Source: Neopestalotiopsis rosae (Eukaryota > Ascomycota > Sordariomycetes > Amphisphaeriales > Sporocadaceae). From it: a stretch of DNA of 64,000 nt. Position numbers and translations under genes: made by a program. The notes below the pieces were generated by a model. The model was not told where the DNA came from, searched no databases, and worked only from the letters and a program-made list of their open reading frames with translations. The stretch lies in the NCBI GenBank assembly GCA_023078685.1, contig JALGAS010000009.1:2356001-2420000 (forward strand), in the 5' to 3' direction. Below are positions 10,895-21,888 of this stretch, piece by piece; positions within the stretch are counted from its first letter, which is position 1; the number at the start of each line of letters is the position of its first letter.

Positions 10895-11738
10895 ATAAAT
10901 AATACCCAGGGTTATACCAAATAGGCTTAGCAATATATCAATAACTACAAGAGGGTATTGCAATATCCAAATTATATGTTGGGACATGGGTACATTCGAG
11001 GCGGTCACTTATCGTCATGTCTCTCAATAACGGGTCGCTCATAATGGTAACTGGAGCTATAATAGTTTTTCTGATAAGTTATGCTCTCCAATTTATCTAT
11101 AAATCAATCCAACACTATGGAGAACTCTCATGCTGGCTGAAGCCCTGTTTGGTACAAGCTCGAGATTCAGCTTTCTCGTTGCCACTTGATATCTTTCGAC
11201 AACGATAACCTTTCTCAGAACTCGCGCTTAAGTTCTCTAAAAAAAAAAATGCAATAACAGGGCTTAAACGGTAAGTATAGGTCAGTCATAGTTCTCACGC
11301 GGCTCTCGTGTCTTTAACGCTCCAACATGACTCAAAGATTTAACCTCTGTGCCCCACCATTAGCGCCTGTCGCTTGCATTGCTCCACTCATTGTCATCGG
11401 ATCTGTGCAGTAGAATAAACTCTATACCGGATAATTCATACTAGACAAGTCTGAAGAAAGTAGTACCGGTTTGGGGTGTCTCGGAGATTTGACGAATCCT
11501 TGCCTACATGATATTTGCGACTAGGCAGACGGACCGTCGAGTACTTGGATAAAATGACATCCCTATCGATTACTCGTATTATTAGCGCCCAATGAGCATC
11601 CATATAAGTTACTTACGCGTAACAATCATACGATAGAGTTAGCTTCAGAGTATCTCACAATATATAAAAGGCTATTATCCCAAAGGGTCAGCTAGCAGGT
11701 AGGCCACGTCACATTATACCACCAGCATATTATTAAAT
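10895..11738. other. Intergenic; one short hydrophobic open frame
   Basis: No firm gene. An ATG-initiated 63-codon frame at 11017-11208 has a hydrophobic stretch (MVTGAIIVFLISYALQFI) that could be a membrane helix, but it has no other support. The 400 bp after it are AT-rich and featureless. Confidence 0.3.
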
Positions 11739-12365
11739 ATGATTCATAATCAATTATATGTGGTCAAGGTAACATTGACTGGCCCAAATCATCAGATCAA
11801 CGATGCTTGCGCAATCAGCATAGTCACAACTGTGGTGGACCATGAGACAGCCAGGGCCGTTGCGGATGACATCATGTTCCACGACTCCTACAAAGTTAAC
11901 GTCTCTGATATCTTCGAGATCGACAGGCCCATTTGTGGGGGAGAGTGGGCTGGGGCCGCCTGTGGCAAAGGACCGGCTAACAACTTGACGACCGTGGAGG
12001 TCGAAACAATTCCCAATGTCAACAGGCTCGAAGGCGATCGCAACGGCCGCATCAAAATACCCCTGTACTACGTCCTTCGCATCGTGGTACGCCCTAGGTC
12101 AGGAAGCAAGGTAGCGGGCTACGAGGTACACAGCGAGATTAAGAGCCAGCATCTCACCAGGAAGTCGGCCCGGGCTCACGTTCATGCGGCTCTAGACGGC
12201 GGCCACTCCGGGCTGCAGAAGTTCCTCGAGTATGCTGAGTGTGTGGATGGGATAAATGGGCCTGAAGGACCAGATAACTTTGGAAATTGGGGACCAGATG
12301 TCATAATCCATGCTGTAAAGGCAGATGGCAGCATTGTTTACATCTTGATTAAGGAAAGCTCGTAA
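11739..12365 (+). CDS. Hypothetical protein, 208 aa, no recognised domain
   Basis: Continuous 208-codon frame with balanced composition and GC-rich third positions in its middle, unlike the AT-rich flanks, which suggests a real gene. There is no signal peptide, membrane helix or motif I can name. Visible features are a predicted beta-rich start (QLYVVKVTLTG), an ETARAVADDIMFHD helix, a Cys pair in PICGGEWAGAACGKGP, and a basic SEIKSQHLTRKSARAHVHAA segment. Both neighbours are unrelated. It may be a lineage-restricted protein, possibly spliced to something not seen. Promoter-like AT-rich DNA (TATATAAAAGG near 11661) lies about 80 bp upstream. Confidence 0.55.
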   Translation: MIHNQLYVVKVTLTGPNHQINDACAISIVTTVVDHETARAVADDIMFHDSYKVNVSDIFEIDRPICGGEWAGAACGKGPANNLTTVEVETIPNVNRLEGDRNGRIKIPLYYVLRIVVRPRSGSKVAGYEVHSEIKSQHLTRKSARAHVHAALDGGHSGLQKFLEYAECVDGINGPEGPDNFGNWGPDVIIHAVKADGSIVYILIKESS

Positions 12366-13890
12366 GCGCACAGTCAGAGTATGAAGAAAAGGGCAAATTG
12401 GTCGACAGCAAAATGCGGACTTCGATATCTTAACTTCACCAGAGAAACGATCCTAGATGCATTCAACTTGAATCAAAATTCAGGTATTTACAGTGGCCCA
12501 GTATATAATAAATGGACCCATGACGTAGTTTTCGCATCTGAATTCTTTGAGCGATAATTACAGCATACAATGTTAGTATTGTTCGTTCGTAAACATGACT
12601 ATTCGCGGCATGTATGTGAAGATCCAGATTTTATTCGAGGCCGGTTGACCTTGCGCACACTAAGATCGCAAAACACTCAAATTCCGTAGTTAACTGATTT
12701 GTAATTAGCTTCCGTCTTATCTTTCGGCAAAAATCTATAATCGAGTCAGTCACAAGTCCGCGGGGGGGGGGGGGGGGGGGGGGGGGGTTTCCCTGAGCTG
12801 TTGAATTGGGCTGAACTTCACGTCCACGGTTGCGCCTTGTCACGGCCCGGACTACCTGTCATGGTATACACCGTCCCGTATCTGCCGTTACACGGCTCCG
12901 CAATCTCGAGCTACCACGTATGCATTTTTACCGTTATAGCTAACAGCAAGTCGACGCAGGTTGATGGCCTGGCTTAATGTGATCTGATATTGACACATTA
13001 GACCAGAATTCCTATAAATACATACTAGTGTGTCCAATCGTTTGTGTTGCAATTGTCACGCTAATCGTATCAATAAGAAGTCAGGTACGATATTTTGTTT
13101 AATGGGTAGGGATATATAAGATACAAAGCTGAGACTTGGATACCAAGTGGTTATTGTTTACCTCCGATACTTAAGTTAATGGCCCACGGATCAGTCTTGA
13201 TCCTGTCCCCATTGTCCCATGATATCCATACCATGACAGCGATTTTGCGCGGCCAACGAATCATAAATAACAATATTGGTACGCGCTCGATTAGCAGGGT
13301 GGGACCTAGAGACGTATGCCTATGATTACTGCCCTCTTTAACTACGCATGATGGCGTTGCCCTAGGGGTCATTAAACCCTTTAATTGCAATACCGTGTAG
13401 AATATATCTTTTGGTGGCAACATCTCTGCATGAATAGTATTCCCAAAATGGCAAGACTTTTTGACCTCTAGCAACAGGATGACCTCTCCCGAGCCAACAT
13501 GCATCATGCCATTGTGAAACTCAGCTGAGCGAATGCGCAGGGGAAGAGGTGATCGTGATCGCTACAAAAGAAGATTGAGTTGATCCTGTAGAGCGACAAA
13601 AGAGAGTGCTGAAGAGCACCGAGCAGGTGATATGCGGTGGGTACTGCTTTGTCACGCCACAGTCAATCACCTAGTTTATGGGGTGTGCACACCCTTGGCG
13701 CCACAACTTGAGAACGTAGAGTCACAGGACCCTAGTGTAGAATTGCCCCATCACTTATCAATAGAAAATTATAAGGTGATGATAAAACCGACGATCGTTG
13801 ACAAGCACACTCAACTTCGGATCGGCCATAATCATCAAGTATTACCTACGCGTTCCGGGCTCAAATAACATTATCTGTTGATATTATAAT
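12366..13890. other. Intergenic, no supported gene
   Basis: Roughly 1.5 kb without a convincing gene, apart from the long G tract listed separately. A 118-codon minus-strand frame (13151-13507) has no domain, start context or paralog, and I do not annotate it as a gene. Confidence 0.4.
12762..12787 (+). repeat. 26-nt poly-G tract
   Basis: Twenty-six consecutive G on the plus strand, preceded by TCCGC and followed by TTT. It could form a G-quadruplex and is prone to replication and sequencing error, so its exact length is uncertain. Confidence 0.9.
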
Positions 13891-14875
13891 ATGCACACGG
13901 ATTCTAGCGATACCCGAAGCTGTTGCCAATTACCACAAGATGCTCGGGAAGCGTTGCCCGGCTCAATGCTGCTAAATCCGAAAGAGTTACCATCATCGGA
14001 ATTGACCGAAGAATACCAGATTGACGGCTTTTTGTGCCGCGCACTCTACAAAGGCTCCCTCTTTGGTGATGTTGCATTCGTCAAAACTATACTTAACCGC
14101 TTCTCGCCAAGTGCGGAAGTGATGCGCGGCCCCATCATTAGAGCTGCAGGCTGTGGGCACGTCCGTTGTGTGCAGCACCTCTTGGAGCATTTCAGCTCGA
14201 CAGAGCAGGAACTCGACGAACTGCTCATTGACATAGCCCTGACGGCGATGAAGCAAAACATTATGGAGCTTCTCACACTCACAATCGAGCACCTTAGTGT
14301 CAGCGGCGTTGATGGATTCTCACGATGGGTTTTACCGTAAGTAGACGAGCACGCTCAATGTTCCCTGGGAGTAAAGCAGGGTGTCACTGTGCTATTTAAG
14401 CTGAATCCACACTAGTGCTGCTGTCCACAATGACACCATGTTTCGTTATCTCCTATCATGCCAGATAAGACCAGCATCTGCGTGGTCGGCTGCCCTACCT
14501 AACGAGGCAGCAACTCGCGGCACACCCGAGATCTTCAAGTTATGTCTGGAGTTCGGCGCCGACGGCCGCGCGCCAGGGGTCCGGCCACTCCACGCTGCTG
14601 CCGGCGCGCCTTTCACCGGGCGCATCGCCATGCTCGCCTTCCTGGTGCAGGAGCAACACTACTATAGCCATATCAACCTCTTGAATGAGGCTACGCTGGA
14701 GCATCTGGTTAGAAGCAGTGTCTGCGGCACACCGCTGCACCTCGCTATGGCTAATGGGTTTTTTAAGCGCGCCCGGTGGCTAATGGATATGGGCAGCGAC
14801 TGCGATTTGAAGAACCAGTTTGGGGAGACGCCGAGAGATTTGTATGATTTGTGGAGTAAGCAGGTGACGAGCTAA
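13891..14875 (+). CDS. Ankyrin-repeat protein
   Basis: A 301-aa protein from exons 13891-14336 and 14416-14875; a scaffold-type protein whose partner is unknown. The intron has GTAAGT and CACTAG and keeps frame (TTACC|TGCT, reading LPAAVHNDTMFRYLL). Ankyrin-like units include AGCGHVRCVQHLLEHF (N-terminal third), TPEIFKLCLEF-GADG followed by VRPLHAAAGAPF, and a near-canonical last unit CGTPLHLAMANGF followed by GSDCDLKNQFGETPRDLYDL. There is no NACHT, kinase or membrane domain, so it is a stand-alone ankyrin protein of a type common in fungal accessory regions. It appears intact. Confidence 0.78.
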
Positions 14876-15408
14876 ATTTTGAAATTTCTTTTGGAAAGTT
14901 TGATAGATAAAATACGTAATCGTGCAAGCAGCCAATCGCGTATAGACCTGCTGCGTCACTGAGTGTCACAATCAGGTGTCTGTGTTGCACATTTCTCGGT
15001 TTTGATGAGGTTTAGGCTTATTGCCTTCCACCATCTGACAATAAGCTTTGCCGTTGCTTACGACGAGGTCAGGCAGACTTCGGCTAACCTGAGCGTAATG
15101 CGGAGCTTATGATGGTTCGCAGCCACGACTGTGAACACTAGCCGAATGTATCATGGCGTCAGGTCGCTTTCAGGGCTGCAAAGACACATAACTGGCTTTT
15201 TCGTTTTCTTCACTCTTGAATGAAACCTTTGCTAAATTTCACCTGCATCAACTAAGTTATCGATAAATCCCCGGACCCCTACTCACAAACCAACAACTTC
15301 GGCCTATCTGACACTGAGGTTGATTTTATGTAATCGAAGGTAACGCTGCACTTGGGTATCACAAATAATACCCCACAGATTTATGGCCCTTATGCTCCAT
15401 CATTTTGT
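14876..15408. other. Intergenic between convergent genes
   Basis: 3' flank of both the ankyrin gene and the minus-strand bHLH gene. No coding signal is visible. Confidence 0.4.
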
Positions 15409-16284
15409 CTACCCTTTTCGCTTCCTTCCATTGCTTCTACTTTCGGTAGGTGAGCAGTGTATTGAACTGTTTTCCGATACCCTGCCTGTGATCTTGTAGT
15501 TCACCAGAGCCTTGTAAGCCGTGACAATCTTCTCCAATCTATGACAGTGCTCGTCCATCTCCTTAGCTCTATCTTCGAGGGCTTGGATGTAGTCACACGC
15601 GCTTGCAACCACAGTAATTCTTGTAACGCGGAACTGGCCGTTCCCCAGCCGCGGGTAGAGCATAGGCGGCAGCGTGGCCTGTAGCTCCTTGAAAGCCATA
15701 TCAAGCGACTGCCGATACTTGCGCTCCACGAGCCGGTGCCGATAGCGCTTGGTCGGCCGAAAACTCGTGCCTGGCCCGGCATCAGCATCCTGAAAGGCAG
15801 CGCCGTCAGCGTACACGCTACCTTCCCACCTCTGCCTGTCAGGGGACATAGTATGGCATGGAACGACCTGGGCACCACGATTCTCCTCCGCAACTTCGAT
15901 TTCAGAGTGATTATTGAGCTTATCGACCTCGACCGAGCCACCATTTACCGATGCAGCGACGCCAAGGTGGTTATCGGACGTATCGAGCATGTCGATAGGG
16001 TGGCTCAGCAGCAACTCTCTGCCGTCCTGGGCCGCATAATTGGATTTCCGCAGGACTTCGGTGATCCATGTATGGTTTGGTTGAATGCCGGATGGAGCGT
16101 GGCTGAAAAGTGAATCGACGGCTGGAACACCATCATTACATTGAGTGCTATTCAGGGCAGTAACAGACGTGTCCCAGGAATCCACTGCATCAATGCCAGT
16201 GAGGAACGGCTCAAGGGGGGTCATATCCACCGGTAATTCGGTCCATGTGCCAAGGCCAAAAATGCTCGGATTATATGAGGACAT
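15409..16284 (-). CDS. bHLH transcription factor with SREBP-type basic region
   Basis: A 291-aa predicted DNA-binding regulator, likely nuclear. The bHLH lies in the C-terminal half: basic region HRLVERKYRQSL, helix 1 DMAFKELQATLPPML, a loop PRLGNGQFRVT, and helix 2 TVVASACDYIQALEDRAKEM continuing into a coiled tail. The basic region has His and Glu (H-x3-E) for E-box contact, and Tyr where most bHLH proteins have Arg (ERKYR), the substitution typical of SREBP-like factors. There is no membrane segment, so it would not be a membrane-tethered SREBP. The frame extends upstream to 16479, but I choose the ATG at 16284 (MSSYNPSIFGLGTW) because the upstream residues look like translated leader. The N-terminal 150 residues are acidic and Ser/Asn-rich, a possible activation region. 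Intact, intronless. Confidence 0.82.
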   Translation of the reverse strand: MSSYNPSIFGLGTWTELPVDMTPLEPFLTGIDAVDSWDTSVTALNSTQCNDGVPAVDSLFSHAPSGIQPNHTWITEVLRKSNYAAQDGRELLLSHPIDMLDTSDNHLGVAASVNGGSVEVDKLNNHSEIEVAEENRGAQVVPCHTMSPDRQRWEGSVYADGAAFQDADAGPGTSFRPTKRYRHRLVERKYRQSLDMAFKELQATLPPMLYPRLGNGQFRVTRITVVASACDYIQALEDRAKEMDEHCHRLEKIVTAYKALVNYKITGRVSENSSIHCSPTESRSNGRKRKG

Positions 16285-18011
16285 GCCGGCGAAAAGGGGC
16301 CGCTGAATTATTAATGGGCGGAGCAAAGTTCCCCAGAAGAGCAACCCATGAAAGATTCTACAAGGAAGGCACTTGGCGAATTCTTGACAATAGGATTGTC
16401 TTCTTATATTAGCTAAATGCAGTGAACAGCTCGAGAATCGTGATCGACTTTCATTCGGAACTCGCCGATTCCAGCACATATGTAATCTCCTCTCTAGACC
16501 CTACTACGTACCCAGGCATGACATATTTTCTACGTATCATGAGAAGTTGGATCGTTAAAGGATGGATCGTAAGCAGGGGAACTCAACCATTTACAGTAGT
16601 CGCTTCGCGTTCCCATGCTGAGCATAGTCTTATGAAAGAGTGGTAAGGATCGTATGCAGAACACCAGCGTATTTTCACCAACGGGCAAGTAGCCAAAATT
16701 TGGAAGACCGTGATAAAAATAGGCGGCAGTCATACGATCCTGCGTAAACCTATCGCCGATCTCTTACCCAGGCCATTCATACTCAATGCGAAAGAATTAT
16801 ATCGAGACTAAGACCCACCTGCGCTGACTGAAGTGGTGCTCAAGGGAAAGAGGACTAGCACGCGTTATACCAGCGTATAAATCATGATTTAGAAGCGACC
16901 GGAAGCATACTTAATAAGCCAGAACTATATGTCTCTAATTGAAGTGGAATGAGACCACAGCGACAAGGAAATACGAGGAGATGGTGGCACCCAACAATCC
17001 AAGGAAAGGAGGCTAGATTGTCTGCCGGGCTGTGGTGTAAGTTACTACAGCCATGGGGAGCGCCGGCGCCTGATCACAAGACGGGCCAGCACGAGAAGTC
17101 TAGTACCCGACCACGCACGCCGAACGCCATCGGTTTTTGCCCTTGTGGAGAGACCTGGCACCATCGAGCATTCGGTGATGCCCTGGTGGCTTCTGGATGT
17201 CGTCACATGTTCACGGCTAGAATTGTGAAACCATTAACCTTATTGTGCAGATGCGGGGTCTGGAGACCACCACATCACGTGGTACGGCCCTTATCAGTTA
17301 ACTCACAGCATTCGCGAGACATTCACAGGAGTGGGAGGCCCCGTCCCCCAACACACACACACACACACACTCCACCAAACACCCCAGGTGGTGTGCAGAT
17401 GGCGCACTTCAAACTAACCTTAGTTCGTTTCCTGCTGTATCTATAGGATGTATAGATTCTGGTGCGTGCTGCAATTTTCACCAGTGGAATCTAGCACACC
17501 ATTCCACGAGCAGAGTCACGCCGGTGTAAAGCCATTTGTCGGAGGCGAACTTTTCGCAACCATCGCCAGCTTCGGGCTGGTCGTACTTGGCGCAACTGGT
17601 GACAATACCCGTCTGTATCGGTGACGTTGCGTTCATACCCACTCCATCTTCCAATCTGTAGGCTTATTCTTAATTATATGTGTGTTGAATAAGTTATAAA
17701 AATATGGCTTTAGCGGGGCATATACGATAGTATTATATAAGCGTGTTTATGCTCACTCATACGTTTTAGCATAACTATCCTAGAAGACAAATAATATTTA
17801 CGATTCGCAAATGTAGATTCAACGTAAGCTAAAATGTTCTAAGGTTTGATTGTGTAATCATATACCTTAGGCACATAATGCTACATCGTACTGATGGTCA
17901 GATAGTGGGTTCCAAGCTTGAGAGTATCGATTCCCAGGTGAGGTGAGAGCCACGCACACACAAATCGAAAGCATTCGAACGGATAAGCATTTCGACGAAA
18001 TTATGAAATAG
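16285..18011. other. Intergenic; (AC)10 microsatellite
   Basis: About 1.7 kb without a supported gene. A perfect (AC)10 run lies at 17351-17370 and creates a spurious Thr/His-rich frame. The region 17640-17860 is strongly AT-rich. Confidence 0.4.
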
Positions 18012-18506
18012 CTAGCTCCGCCCGACGTTTCTTCCAATCTCAACAAAGCTACGAAGACTCGCCATCCTGGCTCTGGCCAGCGTCTCATCAAAGGCGAGGC
18101 CTACCAACGCTGGAAAACCCGATCCAAATCCTTGCTCTGGCTATATGGTACTCCCGGCTGCGGCAAAACGATACTCACATCTGCCGCTATTGAGAATCTT
18201 CAAGCTAGCTCCAATCACTATGCGGCCCTTCTGTATTTCTATTTCGACTTCACCGATACCCGGAAGCAGCAATTCGAAAACGCCATCCGCTCACTTGTAT
18301 GGCAGCTTTACCACAAGAATGAAATTGCCCGAAAAGACCTAGATACTCTGTACGCTCTTTGCAACAGCGGTCAAGACCAACCTCGTGTCGACAGGCTGCT
18401 AGAAACTTTCGCAAAGATGATCCGAGTCTCTGGAGAGGTATGGGTCATCCTCGACGCTCTTGATGAATGCACCTTACGGGATGAGTTGCTTATTTCCAGT
18501 CATTGA
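18012..18506 (+). pseudogene. NACHT-type NLR (STAND NTPase) fragment
   Basis: Core of a fungal NACHT NTPase domain of the kind found in heterokaryon-incompatibility and NLR proteins. The lead-in (TRHPGSGQRLIKGEAYQRW, then SKSLLWLYG) runs into Walker A GTPGCGKTIL, and about 90 residues later Walker B reads VWVILDALDEC. The lead-in is in frame from about 18012, upstream of the first ATG. Coding ends at a stop just after the Walker B region, where the family would continue for hundreds of residues. There is neither an N-terminal effector domain nor C-terminal repeats. The nucleotide-binding residues themselves are intact. Confidence 0.75.
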
Positions 18507-18679
18507 TTCCTTGGGTCAACCGGCTGCGGAGGAAGATATTCCCAAATGGTGAGAGGTGGAAGAAGCCAAATTCAGAGCTTTACGACGCCATACAAGGACT
18601 TCTGCAACAGGCCAGGAATGATCCAGAAGTGATTGCTCCTCATGGGCAAGAAACAAAAGAAAGTGTACTCACATGTTAG
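18500..18679 (+). other. Coding-like exon fragment, unassigned
   Basis: After a possible acceptor (TTATTTCCAG, ending 18499) a 59-codon frame reads protein-like sequence: LIPWVNRLRRKIFPNGERW, then NSELYDAIQGLLQQARNDPE and a stop at 18677-18679. Composition is typical of coding DNA. It could be the last exon of a decayed gene or a shifted continuation of the NACHT fragment. No family is recognised. Confidence 0.3.
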
Positions 18680-19638
18680 GTGGACAAGGTAGCTCTCTAG
18701 TGTTTCTTCCTCCTACCGATGTAAGTGAGAACGTCTACAGTACAGTACCAATGAAATTACAGCTTGTAACGAAATTGGCTCCCGCATCCTATTCAATACA
18801 GTGAGTAACGAAAACGGCTTCCGCTTTTGTGGACAAAGATTTACTCAAGCGCCAGCCAATTTTGGAGCTTTAGGCTGATACAGTGCTGGTTGACATTAGT
18901 ATAGGGCATTACGTGTACTTCGCCCCAACTTGATGATATGCCTGCTGACTGATGCTTATTAGTAATCAGTCAGATTTCGGATGGGTCAGCGAAAGACGAA
19001 GAGTGTGTAAAAAGATGACACACCTTAATCACACAACTGTAGAAGCGATGCCATGTCTTCTCGAAAACATTCATGCATTAATGTTGGCGATGCGCCGATG
19101 GGTGATGCTGACTGAGCTTGTAAACCTAAGCTCCATCCAGTATGACAAATCCGAGCGACCCTGGTTGATGGTTACGCGACCCACGTCATTAAATCATCAC
19201 GGAATCTTCTGCACACGACGCCCGAAGCGGCTTGCAGCCGTGGTTATGATTCCGCAAGATCATAAACTAGGATTCACCCGTCACCTCCTGCCGTTTGGTT
19301 CACCTTGTCGACTTTACAACATTCCGAGTGCACGCGCTCACATATCCTGATTCTAACGATCATCAGAACGTCTACTATCACACCAGCTGAACTTATGGGA
19401 CAGGGGAGAAATGTCCATGATGTCGTTGACACCAACACCAAAAGAAATGGGCAAGGACAAAACTGGTAAGAGAGGTGTGGCGACATTATCTAGAGAGTTG
19501 TCAAATCAGTAAGCGGGTAGGTCTTAAATTTGATTATGTCCGACTTACGTCGGCTGGCCGTCTGGTCAATGATGTCTGAAGTGAACAGAGATCTGCGCGG
19601 AGTTGAGAACCGTGAATCGCTCCAATGTACGGCCTAAG
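18680..19638. other. Intergenic
   Basis: No supported gene or repeat. Confidence 0.4.
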
Positions 19639-20150
19639 TTATAAGACGAGGTGAATTTCTAGATTTGTGGCAATGGGGTTCGCTGTTCGGGAAATGCGTA
19701 TATTATCGAATGGCCCTTCATTTGTGCTAGAAAGCTCCTTCGCAGCTTGCCGAAGAAATTCGGATGTATGCTGAGCCGAAAAGCGCTCTGCATTTCTGGC
19801 ACGATCACGGTCAGTAGCATATATACATCTAGCGAGCTCGGTATAGAGCCTCCTCCACGGGTCTGCCTGATTTGAGGAGCCTCTCGTTTGACGGGGTCGA
19901 TGTGCAAGATCAAAGATGTGGTATCTTGTGAACGTACAGACTGGCTTTTGATCAATCTCACGCTTCAAGAAGTCACGTATCTTTATTTCCGTCCCATACT
20001 CGAGCTCATTCAATACCAAGAACAGTTGCGACACGCTTTTGCCGGTCGACGCTCGACATTTCTTTAGCCATGCCCGAAGCCGACAAATCACATTAGCCAC
20101 GCCCCTAGGTCGTCTACAAAAATGCAGACGAGATCGGCAGAGTAGTATCA
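19639..20150 (-). pseudogene. Fungal patatin-like phospholipase protein, N-terminal fragment
   Basis: Fragment matching, by eye, the region that precedes the patatin domain in large fungal patatin-like proteins. It reads DLVCIFVDDLG, then after a one-base shift GVANVICRLRAWLKKC, a FLVLNELEYG strand, and downstream RFSAQHTSEFLRQAAKEL followed by GPFDNIRISRTANPIA. The frame ends at 19639, before the lipase core with its GxSxG motif, which is absent. The assignment rests on the order of these segments and is moderate. Confidence 0.5.
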
Positions 20151-21122
20151 ATCTTCTCAGGTCTGTGAAATCTGCGAGTATCAACCTCAAGAAAGAATAC
20201 ATGGTCTACTATGCTGCGCGTATCTAGTACTAACCCCATCAAACTTGCTTTTTCTTTTTCTTTTCCCTCTCTTGCCGTCCCAATATTTTCTTGCCTATTA
20301 ACTTACCATAACCTACGCCATACCTCAATTCTCATCATATGCCATGACTTATATTTTAATGATATAGAGCAGTGCTGTTTGCATTCGAATTTAATTTCAA
20401 CCTTGATTTGATGCTGGACGTCTGAAACATTTCCCATTTTGAGTAATGTATGGCGAATGCTGTTCGATGGTCAAATTTGGACTGCATATGCCTGCAGACA
20501 TGCTGCGAGGGCGGCTCCTCGGTCTGCTAGTGCAAAAGTACTGCAAGCCATGTCTTAGTATTGAGGAAAGTTCTCGCGATCACTGGCACGGAGATTGAGA
20601 ACCCCATTGGCTGATCAAGCCATAAGGAGTTCTGGTTATCGTCCTACTCGGCTTTGAATGCTTCCTAGCTCAAGCATACGCTTTTGTCTGTTCCATTTCA
20701 ACCTTAGATCCTGATTCCAAGTTTAGGGCTTGTGGGGACCGGTGACAGCATATTTATTTTAATTGGCGCAAAAACGCTCATAGCTTTACTAAATGAGCCA
20801 ATGAATTATTGCCCCGCATATTGCTTGGGAAATTGATCCAAGGTACAAGCTAAAACGTTCCCTCATCAAACTCCGTCGAGGTTTTGGGATGCACTCCGGG
20901 ATGACTGGACGTGAGTGTCTACGGCACTCGTCACCGGGTTTCATGCATCAGAAACTCTTGAATGTGGCTGCATAGCTGCTGCAGCTGAGAGAAAAGCGGT
21001 GAGAGCAGAGGTCATTCGGAAGCTATGCATGACTGTCGGGACATATGAGTAGGATAATAGAAGTCGTGTTAAATCTTTGCTAGGTCTTCTCGAATATATC
21101 TGTATACTACTGACGCTAAAGA
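20151..21122. other. Intergenic
   Basis: Nearly 1 kb with no supported coding sequence; the first part is pyrimidine-rich on the plus strand. Confidence 0.4.
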
Positions 21123-21888
21123 ATGGCGTTGCAAAGCGATAGACAACTATGTAATGGAATCCCCGTTGATCACCGTCTGAAGCGATTCTTATTAAGCATT
21201 AAGCAAAAGCATACCCGTGAAATTGGCAATCATGTGAAAATAATCGAGGCCTTTGGAAACACCATGGTCTGCGATGACAAGACCACGCCAACCTGGCACG
21301 AAACTGCTTTCGCCAAGTGGCTCGCTAAACCTGAAATGACAGGAGGTGTGGTCATTGCGCTACAACAACCGACTAAATCGCAGGTCTTCACCGCAGATTT
21401 GCACTGGGTTAGAGATGAATGTGCCTCCTTGGCGTACCAGAATGAATGTCTCGAATTTGTGGGAATCACTGACGGTATGGACACGACGAGCATCTTCGAT
21501 GTGTTTCTATTCATCATCGAGAACATCTCCACACAGGAACTAACCAACGAATCGAAAACTGCGTACAATACCTTTATGTCTATGGTAGAGGCGAAAAAAC
21601 CCAAGGTTCTATTCACTTGCGGCGGATTCACGGTCATGATGAACTCTCTTTTTCCGGGAAAGAACCGGGTAGGACTAAGGACATACATCGATTAGAATTA
21701 GCGAATAGTCACGTTGTCCGTGTTGTGGACGGGTTCCATCCTAGCTATTCGTGTGGCGACATAGGCCACTGGTCGAGCAACTGCCCGAGGCGTACAAACA
21801 AATGCCAGCGAACGTGGCTGTGTTGCATAAGAATCCAATTAAGTACCATGCCGACGTTCACAAACGTCCCTCCTTGGCAACTAGTTGA
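21123..21888 (+). pseudogene. Hypothetical fungal protein, two frameshifts
   Basis: The first 190 codons are open (ATG 21123), including LECVG-type beta segments (CLEFVGITDGMDTTSIFDVF) and PKVLFTCGGFTVMMNSLFPG. Near 21660 a one-base shift continues as KDIHRLELANSHVVRVVDGF then HPSY. Near 21770 a second shift continues as EQLPEAYKQMPANVAVLHKN and ends at 21888. The fragments form one coherent protein of about 255 residues. The strand-CGG ... VVRVVDGFHPS arrangement recalls uracil-DNA-glycosylase-like folds, but I cannot confirm that family. With two frame breaks it is probably dead. Confidence 0.5.

Noticed and set aside
12631..12843. Proline-rich small protein on the minus strand
   Set aside because: The Pro run is only the translation of the 26-nt G tract.
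16949..17446. 165-codon frame with a His/Thr-rich stretch
   Set aside because: No domain or splice logic; the His/Thr run is the (AC)10 microsatellite, and the rest looks random.
21230..21688. 152-codon minus-strand frame
   Set aside because: Shadow of the plus-strand 21123 gene; the plus frame gives continuous family-like protein, and the minus frame does not.
21690..21800. CCHC zinc knuckle (SCGDIGHWSSNC)
   Set aside because: The first Cys of the knuckle is missing, and the neighbouring frame continues a different coherent protein; the pattern is produced by a frameshift in the 21123 pseudogene.
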